Below are positions 58,046 through 64,000 of a DNA stretch of 64,000 nucleotides, in pieces (position 1 is the stretch's first letter; each line of letters starts with the position of its first letter). The notes beneath the pieces were generated by a model. It was not told where the DNA came from and did no database searches. It saw only the letters and a list, made by a program, of their open reading frames with translations. The stretch is from the NCBI GenBank assembly GCA_963674955.2, contig CAXXKR010000004.1, forward strand, positions 1 through 64,000, written 5' to 3'. The DNA is from G963674955 sp963674955. GTDB taxonomy: Bacteria; Desulfobacterota; Desulfovibrionia; Desulfovibrionales; Desulfovibrionaceae. A program made the position numbers and the translations under genes.

Positions 58046-59059
58046 CTACACGTTGAACCTGAACTCGACGATGTCCCCGTCCTTGACGATGTATTCCTTG
58101 CCTTCAAGCCTTGCCAGACCAAGTTCCTTCGCTTTCTTGAAATTTCCGGCATCCATGAAATCCTGATAGCCGATGACTTCGGCCCGGATGAATCCCTTTT
58201 CAAAATCCGTATGGATCACACCGGCGGCCTGCGGCGCTGTTGAACCTTGCAGCACCGGCCAGGCTCGCACTTCCTTGTCCCCGGCGGTGAGGAAGGAGAT
58301 TAGTCCAAGAAGCTTGTAGGCCTTGGATATGACCCTGTCCAGAACCGAGCGGGTGATGCCCAGTTCCTCAAGGAACATTGCACGCTCCTCGGGGTCGTCT
58401 ATTTCGGCCAGTTCGCGTTCCAGCATGGCTGCGGCGGCAATGTGAGCTTGGCGGGGGGTGTCGTCGGGTACGGAATAATCCGCAAAGTCCGACTCGCTGG
58501 CGTTCCAGAAGTAGAGAATGGGCTTTGCAGTGAGAAAGCAGTATCCCCGCAGCAGCTGGCTCTCTGCCAGATCCGGCTCTGATCGTAGCGGCTTTTCTGA
58601 TTCCAGAAGCTCAAGGGCTTGTTGCAGGGCCTGCTCTTCCTTGGGATTGACCAAATCCCTGGACTTCTTTTTATCCAGTTGAATTTTTTCCAGGCGTTTT
58701 TCAATAACAGTCAGGTCGGAAATGAGCATGTCGGCTTCGATGGCGTTCCATTGGGCCTTGGGGTCGTTCATGCCTGAAAACGCGTCCAGGACCGCAATGA
58801 GGCAGTCATAGGGGCGTATCTCGGCGAGCACTCGTTCGCCAAGTCCCGCTCCTTTACCGCCGCCGCCGGGGATGTCCAGGAATTCGATTTCGCTGTAGGT
58901 GACCTTCTTGGGCTGAAACAACTCGATGAGCGGGTCAAGGCGCGGTTCAGGCACCTTGACCATTGCCCGGTTGCCTGCCTGGGCGGCGCCGGGGCCGGCC
59001 AGGGCGGTGAACAGCTCGGTTTTTCCTGCGCCTGAGAATCCGAAAATGGCGGTCTTCAT
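58046..59059 (-). CDS. YchF/OBG-like P-loop NTPase (shortened)
   Basis: The protein has 337 residues from the ATG at 59059, slightly shorter than YchF (about 363). The P-loop is GFSGAGKTELF instead of the family's GxPNVGKSTLFN, and the G4-like position is NASE (the NxxE of YchF). A coiled-coil region (VIEKRLEKIQLDKKKSRDLV) and the C-terminal TGS-type end (GVIHTDFEKGFIRAEVIGYQ, YIVKDGDIVEFRF) are as in YchF. It is likely an ATPase linked to ribosomes or stress. It might be a second, divergent YchF copy. Confidence 0.8.
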   Translation of the reverse strand: MKTAIFGFSGAGKTELFTALAGPGAAQAGNRAMVKVPEPRLDPLIELFQPKKVTYSEIEFLDIPGGGGKGAGLGERVLAEIRPYDCLIAVLDAFSGMNDPKAQWNAIEADMLISDLTVIEKRLEKIQLDKKKSRDLVNPKEEQALQQALELLESEKPLRSEPDLAESQLLRGYCFLTAKPILYFWNASESDFADYSVPDDTPRQAHIAAAAMLERELAEIDDPEERAMFLEELGITRSVLDRVISKAYKLLGLISFLTAGDKEVRAWPVLQGSTAPQAAGVIHTDFEKGFIRAEVIGYQDFMDAGNFKKAKELGLARLEGKEYIVKDGDIVEFRFNV

Positions 59060-59186
59060 TGTTTCGCCTTTGTCCTTTAAGTGGTTGCGAGAAGCGGTTT
59101 GTATCAGGTATTGCCCTGGATGCAAAGCCGCCAAATTTCGACTACGGGATTGAATGTGCGCTACAATTTAACTAAGTTGTCATGCA

Positions 59187-59720
59187 ATGGAAACGAAAAC
59201 AGAGAAGAATATCTACTTGATCGGACCAAGGGCCTGCGGCAAGACCACCATAGGCGGGAAGTTGGCGAAAAATTTCGGTCGAGAATTCGTTGATACCGAC
59301 AGCGAGTTTGTCCGCCTGAAGAAATGCAGTATCGCGGAATATGTGGACGAGAACGGCTGGGAGGCATTTCGGGATGCCGAAAGCGGCGTGCTGGCTAATA
59401 TTGCCGTGGAAAAGGGGCTCGTGGTGGGCTGCGGGGGCGGCATAGTCATGAGACAGGCCAACAGGAAACTTTTGGACAAGGGAGTCGTCGTCTACCTCAA
59501 GGCGCGGCCCGAGGTTTTGGCCCAAAGGCTGAGGGCAGATCCCGCCCACGGGCAGAGGCCGTCGCTTACCGGCAAGTCCATTGAGGACGAAGTGCGGGAG
59601 GTTCTCGACGAAAGAGAGACGCTCTATGAGTCATGCTCCGATGTCGTGCTTGATTCTGAACTGGAGCTTGAAGATGTTTTGGCCGTGGCCGGTGAGGAGT
59701 TGGGAAGGTTTTTGGGATAG
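59187..59720 (+). CDS. aroK: Shikimate kinase
   Basis: The protein has 177 residues. The Walker A loop is GPRACGKTTIGGKLA, DTDSEFVRL holds the shikimate-binding Asp, and CGGGIVMRQANRKLL is the glycine-rich family block. ADPAHGQRPSLTG is the lid with the conserved Arg. It phosphorylates shikimate with ATP in aromatic amino acid synthesis. Chorismate synthase is 2.5 kb further on, with the potassium-uptake genes between. Confidence 0.93.
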   Translation: METKTEKNIYLIGPRACGKTTIGGKLAKNFGREFVDTDSEFVRLKKCSIAEYVDENGWEAFRDAESGVLANIAVEKGLVVGCGGGIVMRQANRKLLDKGVVVYLKARPEVLAQRLRADPAHGQRPSLTGKSIEDEVREVLDERETLYESCSDVVLDSELELEDVLAVAGEELGRFLG

Positions 59721-59794
59721 GCGAACAGAACCGCTGTTTATGTTTTCCGAGGCCTTTTGGCCGGGAAGCTGAACCGTCTAACCTGGAGCGAAAC

Positions 59795-60052
59795 TTGAAA
59801 CAGGGCAAAAAGTATGTTTTCGAGGCGTTTGAGGACCCCAAATCCGTCAAGGGCTATTTGCAGCCGTTGATAGAGGGCATTGAAATGGGCAAGGTCAATC
59901 TCGGTTCGGCAGGGCGGGACATAACGCTGAATCCGGGCACGCTGCTCAAACTCAAGGTCAAGGCTAAAAACAGAGGAAAAGGCGGCAAGATATCCCTGAA
60001 CATCACCTGGATCGACGCCGAGGACGAAAGGGGTTTGCTAGTCACGACCTGA
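59795..60052 (+). CDS. Amphi-Trp-domain-like small protein
   Basis: The protein has 85 residues from a TTG start, supported by GGAG seven bases upstream. The C-terminal part has the alternating beta pattern ending in a Trp (SLNITWIDAED), and LQPLIEGIEMGKVNLGSAGR resembles the domain's first helix and strand. Members are small proteins of unknown function, often in bacteria and archaea from anaerobic habitats. It lies between aroK and ktrB without clear operon links. Confidence 0.6.
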   Translation: MKQGKKYVFEAFEDPKSVKGYLQPLIEGIEMGKVNLGSAGRDITLNPGTLLKLKVKAKNRGKGGKISLNITWIDAEDERGLLVTT

Positions 60053-60159
60053 GTTTGCCCCCGTGGGTGCATGGCGCATAGTCTTCCTGATTTCGTCAGT
60101 TGCAGACTGCTCGACGGACCGCCACTTGCCCTTGACGGTCGCCAGGGGTAGAAAGCTGT

Positions 60160-61527
60160 ATGCGTTCGAAATTGTTTTCCCCTTTCTGGCTGCCCATCTG
60201 GTTCTTTGCCGGGGCCATCTGCGCCGGGGCGGGCATCCTTCATTATCACGCGAGCCTCACTCACGGGCAACTCTCCTGGATCGACGCCTTTTTCACCGCA
60301 ACATCGGCCATTTGCGTGACCGGCCTGACCGTGGTGGACACGGGATCATTCTTCACCCACACGGGGCAGGCCACCATCCTGGCCATGATTCAATTGGGCG
60401 GTCTGGGGATCATGACCTATGCAAGCCTCGCGGGCTACATGCTTTCAAAGCGCGTATCCATGACGGACAGGATCGCGGTGGGCCAGAGCCTTTTGCACGA
60501 TCCTTCCTTCAAGATCGGGAATTTCCTGATGCGGGTCTTGGTCGGCACGGCGGTCATCGAGTTTTTCGGGGCGCTGGGTCTTTATCTTCTGGACCCGGTG
60601 GGTTTTCATCCCTATTCGGCTGTTTTTCATTCAATATCCGCTTTTTGCAACGCCGGATTTTCCCTTTACCCCGACAGCCTCATGGCCTGGCGCACCGATT
60701 GGGGTGTGAACATCATGTTCATGACACTCATCACCCTGGGAGGATTGGGCTTTTTTGTCATCAACGAGTGCCTTGTTCTGGGCGGGAATCTGTTTTCAAA
60801 GGAAAAGGGCGGAGGCGCTCCAAAAGCGACTCTTCTCAGCTGGCATACCAGAATCGTTTTGACCACTTCGCTTTTTCTCGTGATTGTCGGCACGCTCGGC
60901 ATATTCACGGCCGAGATACTTGGAGGTGAAAGGGTTCTTCCCTGGTCGGACAAGTTGCTTCTGGCCATGTTCCAGTCCGTCACCTGCCGCACGGCAGGGT
61001 TCAATACGGTTGAAATATCACATATGACAAACGTTTCGCTGGTCCTTATGCTGGCCTTGATGTTCATCGGAGGTTCGCCCGGATCATGTGCAGGCGGCAT
61101 CAAGACGACCACCTTCAGGGCCTGGTGGGCCTTCGTAGCCGCGCAGTTCAGGGGACGCGACCAGTCCCGTATCGGAGGAAGGGCCTTGAACCCGGTCTCC
61201 ATGCACAAGGCCCTGACCCTGATGATCATGGCTTCTGGTCTGGTCGCCCTGGCGACCCTGGTCTTGAACATAACAGAGGGCGGAGATATTCCCCATGTCC
61301 TGGCCAGGGGGGTTTTTCTGGAAACGCTTTTCGAGGCGGTGTCGGCCTTCGGCACCGTGGGGCTGTCCACCGGGCTGACCTCCAAGCTTGGCGTCGAGGG
61401 CAAGGCCATGGTCATTGTTCTCATGTTCGTGGGCAGGCTCGGACCAATATGGCTGTTGTCCGCATTCAACATCTGGCGCATCGATCCGCATTATAGGTAT
61501 CCCGAGAAGCACTTGCCTCTTGGCTGA
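60160..61527 (+). CDS. ktrB: TrkH/KtrB-type potassium uptake channel
   Basis: The protein has 455 residues. The four selectivity-filter loops are visible: SAICVTGLTVVDTGS, SAFCNAGFSLYPDSL, SVTCRTAGFNTVEIS and SAFGTVGLSTGLTSK. It imports K+ in a Na+- or H+-coupled manner with the KtrA-type gating subunit in the next gene. The gap is 23 bases. Confidence 0.95.
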   Translation: MRSKLFSPFWLPIWFFAGAICAGAGILHYHASLTHGQLSWIDAFFTATSAICVTGLTVVDTGSFFTHTGQATILAMIQLGGLGIMTYASLAGYMLSKRVSMTDRIAVGQSLLHDPSFKIGNFLMRVLVGTAVIEFFGALGLYLLDPVGFHPYSAVFHSISAFCNAGFSLYPDSLMAWRTDWGVNIMFMTLITLGGLGFFVINECLVLGGNLFSKEKGGGAPKATLLSWHTRIVLTTSLFLVIVGTLGIFTAEILGGERVLPWSDKLLLAMFQSVTCRTAGFNTVEISHMTNVSLVLMLALMFIGGSPGSCAGGIKTTTFRAWWAFVAAQFRGRDQSRIGGRALNPVSMHKALTLMIMASGLVALATLVLNITEGGDIPHVLARGVFLETLFEAVSAFGTVGLSTGLTSKLGVEGKAMVIVLMFVGRLGPIWLLSAFNIWRIDPHYRYPEKHLPLG

Positions 61528-61550
61528 CGGATCAAGTATTAGGAGTGGCG

Positions 61551-62219
61551 ATGACCAAGAAAATTGATGTAGGCGTGATAGGACTGGGCAAGTTCGGCCT
61601 GTCCCTGGCGACTTCACTGCGCGAGTTGGGACACAACGTGCTCGGCGTGGACGCTGACGAAGTCAAGGTGCGCAGGGCCCAGGAATTTCTGCCCCAGGTC
61701 TATCAGGCAGACGGAACCGACAAGACAGCCCTGGAGCAGTTGGGATTCAGCGAACTGGACTATGTCATGGTCTCCATCGGCAACTCCATGGAGGGCAGCA
61801 TACTGGTCTCCCTGAACCTGCAGGACATCAAGGCCAAGAAGATTTGGGTCAAGGCCATCAGCCCGGAGCATGAAAAGGTTTTGAACCGGCTGGGCGTGCA
61901 TTTCGTGGTTTTCCCGGAGAAGTACGTGGCCCGGCAACTGGCCCACCGCATGGCCGTGCCGGGGATTCTCGACTATCTGCCCCTTGGCGAGGGCATACTC
62001 GTCCAGGAGGTGGCGGTCGGCAACTGGACCGGGAAGACCTTGCGCCAATTGAACCTTCCGCCGCGCTTCGACGTGCAGGTGGTGGCCATCAAGAGGTCGG
62101 GCAGAGACAAGTATCAGTTCGTGCCCCGCGCCGACGCCAGCTTGAACGAGGGCGACACCCTGGTGCTGCTCGGCAATGCGGAGAACGTCATGAAAGCCTC
62201 CAAGGAGCAGGGAGAATAG
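61551..62219 (+). CDS. ktrA: KtrA/TrkA-type K+ channel gating subunit
   Basis: The protein has 222 residues from the ATG at 61551; a GTG at 61545 lies within the AGGAG ribosome-binding site. The NAD/ATP-binding RCK motif is VGVIGLGKFGLSLATSLREL, with GVDADEVKVRRAQEF. The C-terminal RCK_C domain follows (VGNWTGKTLRQLNLPPRFDV). It binds ATP/ADP or NAD and gates KtrB. Its stop is one base before the aroC start. Confidence 0.94.
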   Translation: MTKKIDVGVIGLGKFGLSLATSLRELGHNVLGVDADEVKVRRAQEFLPQVYQADGTDKTALEQLGFSELDYVMVSIGNSMEGSILVSLNLQDIKAKKIWVKAISPEHEKVLNRLGVHFVVFPEKYVARQLAHRMAVPGILDYLPLGEGILVQEVAVGNWTGKTLRQLNLPPRFDVQVVAIKRSGRDKYQFVPRADASLNEGDTLVLLGNAENVMKASKEQGE

Positions 62220-62220
62220 A

Positions 62221-63282
62221 ATGAGCGGGAATACCTTCGGCAAGGTTTTCAGGTTGACGACTTTCGGCGAGTCTCACGGCCCCGGGCTGGGCGGCATTGT
62301 GGATGGCTGTCCGCCCAACATTCCCCTGGACGAAGGGAGCATCCAGCTGGAACTGGACCGCAGGAAGCCGGGACAGGGAGGCGCGACCACGGCCAGAAAG
62401 GAAAAGGACCGGGTCCGCATTCTCTCGGGCGTTTTCGAGGGGTTGACCACAGGTACGCCCATAGGCTTTTACGTGGAAAACACCGACCACCGCTCAAATG
62501 ATTACTCCAAAATCAAGGATGTTTTCAGGCCGGGACACGCAGATTTCACCTATCAGGCCAAGTTCGGCATTCGCGACTATCGGGGCGGGGGACGATCATC
62601 CGGCAGGGAAACAGTCTCCCGCGTGGCCGGGGGGGCCATCGCCCAGGAACTGCTCATGTCGGAAGGCATGAGCCTTCAGGCCTACACAGTGGAGTTCGGC
62701 GGTATTCCGGCGCGTGTGATCGACCCGGCCGGGGCGCATGAACGGGAGTTCTTCAGCCCGGAACCCGAGGCGGTCGGCAAGTGGAACAATCGGGTGCATG
62801 AAGCGCGGTCATTGAACGACTCGGTGGGCGGGATCGTGGAGGTCAGGGTCCTGGGAGTTCCACCGGGATTGGGCGAGCCGGTTTTCGACAAGCTGGACGC
62901 TCGTCTGGCCTATGCCCTCATGGGGGTTGGCGCGGTAAAGGCCGTTGCCATCGGTTCCGGGTGCGAGGCGTCATCATTGCTCGGTAGCCAGAACAACGAC
63001 CCCATTACTCCGCTGGGTTTCGCAACCAATAATTCCGGGGGAATCCTCGGAGGAATTTCAAGCGGCCAGGACGTGGTGGTCAGGGCCTGCGTCAAGCCCA
63101 TTCCCTCCATCAACAAGGATCAGGATACGGTAGATTCGTCCGGCAGGGCCGTGAAACTGAATGTGGGCGGCAGGCACGACATCAGCGCCATACCGCGCAT
63201 AGTGCCGGTATTGAAGGCCATGACGGCCCTGGTGCTGGCCGACATGCTTCTCTTGGACAGGCGGATAGGAAACCGCGGTTGA
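62221..63282 (+). CDS. aroC: Chorismate synthase
   Basis: The protein has 353 residues. It has the three family signatures: GESHGPGLGGIVDGCPPNIP, DYRGGGRSSGRETVSRVAGG and DPITPLGFATNNSGGILGGI. It makes chorismate from 5-enolpyruvylshikimate-3-phosphate with reduced FMN. It is separated from ktrA by one base, so it may be transcribed with the potassium genes. Confidence 0.97.
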   Translation: MSGNTFGKVFRLTTFGESHGPGLGGIVDGCPPNIPLDEGSIQLELDRRKPGQGGATTARKEKDRVRILSGVFEGLTTGTPIGFYVENTDHRSNDYSKIKDVFRPGHADFTYQAKFGIRDYRGGGRSSGRETVSRVAGGAIAQELLMSEGMSLQAYTVEFGGIPARVIDPAGAHEREFFSPEPEAVGKWNNRVHEARSLNDSVGGIVEVRVLGVPPGLGEPVFDKLDARLAYALMGVGAVKAVAIGSGCEASSLLGSQNNDPITPLGFATNNSGGILGGISSGQDVVVRACVKPIPSINKDQDTVDSSGRAVKLNVGGRHDISAIPRIVPVLKAMTALVLADMLLLDRRIGNRG

Positions 63283-63285
63283 CGG

Positions 63286-63624
63286 CTACTTTACGGTTTT
63301 CAGCCGTACGGCCGTGCCGTAGCAGGAATAGAACTTGTCCCCTTCGGGGTGAAAGGCCACGGATTCGCGGTAGCATAGTATTGCGTCGGCGTTGACATCC
63401 AGGGCCTGGGCAATGAGCCCGTAGAAGGCGTTGTCGAAGATGTAGCCCCTGCAGACTATCAGACCGAAGGTTCCCTGCACCTCCCGGCCGGATACTTCAT
63501 CAGTGGTGACGATCTTCAGCTTTCCGGCGAGATAGGCGTCCCTGGCCTGGGTGATGCGCGCATCGTTTTTGGAATTGTCTTTGTTTTGGCTTTTTTTGTC
63601 TGGCTTGCCGAAGAGCAGGGGCAT
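63286..63624 (-). CDS. YbjQ-like small protein
   Basis: The protein has 112 residues from the ATG at 63624; the frame to 63693 is less likely. After a charged N-terminus the core VTTDEVSGREVQGTFGLIVC is near the YbjQ-type beta pattern, and IAQALDVNADAILCYRESVA resembles its helix-strand C-terminus. Family members form ring-like oligomers of unknown function. Three bases separate the stop from the aroC stop on the other strand. Confidence 0.6.
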   Translation of the reverse strand: MPLLFGKPDKKSQNKDNSKNDARITQARDAYLAGKLKIVTTDEVSGREVQGTFGLIVCRGYIFDNAFYGLIAQALDVNADAILCYRESVAFHPEGDKFYSCYGTAVRLKTVK

Positions 63625-63710
63625 AATATTTCTTCCTTGTGTTGCTGCGGGTTGCAGGACTGGTAGATTCTTAGCCCAAGTCAATGCCTTCAATCAAGCC
63701 CCGGAAAGGA

Positions 63711-63744
63711 CAAAGCCGGGGTTTCGGCCCCGGCTTTGATTTTC
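63711..63744 (-). terminator. Hairpin after the M16 peptidase gene
   Basis: CAAAGCCGGGG and CCCCGGCTTTG form an 11-base perfect stem with a six-base loop. It is immediately after the peptidase stop on the minus strand. The T run is weak on that strand and better on the plus strand. Confidence 0.75.
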
Positions 63745-63746
63745 GT

Positions 63747-64000
63747 TTATGGCGTGACTGTCATGGTATAGGACTTGTCCCAATCCAGGTAGGTGCCCGC
63801 CAGCTTCATTACTTCCTGTGCGCTTACCTTGTCGGCCATCTCCAGCAGCATCTTCTCCAGGTTCCGGTCATAGCCGCGGGCCATGAGACCGGCGGCTTCG
63901 CGGCTGCGGGAAAGCAGGCTCTGGTGCTCCTGGTAATACTCGCCGTTCAGGATATTCCTTGCTCTCTGGATTTCCGCTTCGGGCAGGGGCTTGTCGCGCA
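63747..64000 (-). CDS. M16-family zinc peptidase, C-terminal part only
   Basis: Eighty-three codons are visible before the stop at 63747; the start lies beyond the right edge. The sequence LPEAEIQRARNILNGEYYQE and MADKVSAQEVMKLAGTYLDW, ending YTMTVTP, matches the last part of the non-catalytic M16 domain (processing-peptidase or insulinase type). The catalytic HxxEH region is not in the window. Such proteins degrade peptides in the periplasm or cytoplasm. Confidence 0.75.
   Translation of the reverse strand, partial: RDKPLPEAEIQRARNILNGEYYQEHQSLLSRSREAAGLMARGYDRNLEKMLLEMADKVSAQEVMKLAGTYLDWDKSYTMTVTP

Overview
The window looks like chromosome of a GC-rich, anaerobic sulfate-reducer-type deltaproteobacterium (Desulfovibrio or Pseudodesulfovibrio-like). 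This is an inference from gene content: a complex I operon without the NADH-oxidising subunits, SulP and TauE-type sulfur transporters with rhodaneses, CACHE-type sensor proteins in series, a ComB-like phosphatase, and nonulosonate (sialic-acid-like) sugar genes. No 16S or other species-level marker is present.

Region 1 (1-11.6 kb) is a tightly packed minus-strand surface-glycan locus. It contains a radical SAM enzyme, GT9 and GT2 glycosyltransferases, a NeuB-type synthase, an SDR epimerase, a GT4 glycosyltransferase with a large C-terminal extension, a NeuA-type cytidylyltransferase, a cytidylyltransferase-like protein without the nucleotide-binding signature, and an NHL/TPR-like protein that runs off the left edge. 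A DegT-family aminotransferase is divergent. The C-terminal third of the GT4 protein aligns along its length with the radical SAM protein of the same cluster. It has lost the SAM-cluster cysteines but kept five C-terminal cysteines, so it appears to be a fused pseudo-radical-SAM domain.

Region 2 (11.6-19.1 kb) holds tonB-exbD-exbB, a TIGR01777-type epimerase, pirin, an ArsR-rhodanese-TauE sulfur operon, an ECF sigma / membrane protein / CpxP-like operon and an EF-hand protein.

Region 3 (19.2-33.9 kb) is a long signalling region. A TetR gene sits behind a promoter flanked by two palindromes and is followed by a SulP permease with an unusual insertion. Then come a chain of phosphorelay proteins (kinase-like-REC fusion, CACHE histidine kinase, REC, degenerate kinase, REC), a double-rhodanese exported protein, an orphan substrate-binding protein, an RsbU-type phosphatase, a STAS protein, an RsbW-type kinase and a Na/Pi-cotransporter-like protein.

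Region 4 (34-45.5 kb) has a nucleoside transporter, a TetR/methyltransferase pair sharing an operator pattern, and an initiator tRNA whose 3' end is duplicated 1.8 kb away. The duplication brackets an AT-richer islet with a LysE exporter and a frameshifted AraC regulator. Beyond it are lipid-carrier and glycan genes (GT2, LAB_N, TVP38, PAP2, GT4, UDP-glucuronate decarboxylase), a ComB-like phosphatase and a REC-PAS-GGDEF protein.

Region 5 (45.7-57.4 kb) is the complex I-like operon nuoABCDHIJK, two Mrp/NuoL-like antiporter subunits with a small membrane protein between them, then nuoMN. It has no nuoEFG, so its electron donor is probably not NADH; ferredoxin is an inference. It has four antiporter-type subunits instead of three. 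The right end carries an HsdR_N-like orphan, a YchF-like GTPase, shikimate kinase, an amphi-Trp-like protein, KtrBA potassium uptake, chorismate synthase, a YbjQ-like protein and the C-terminus of an M16 peptidase.
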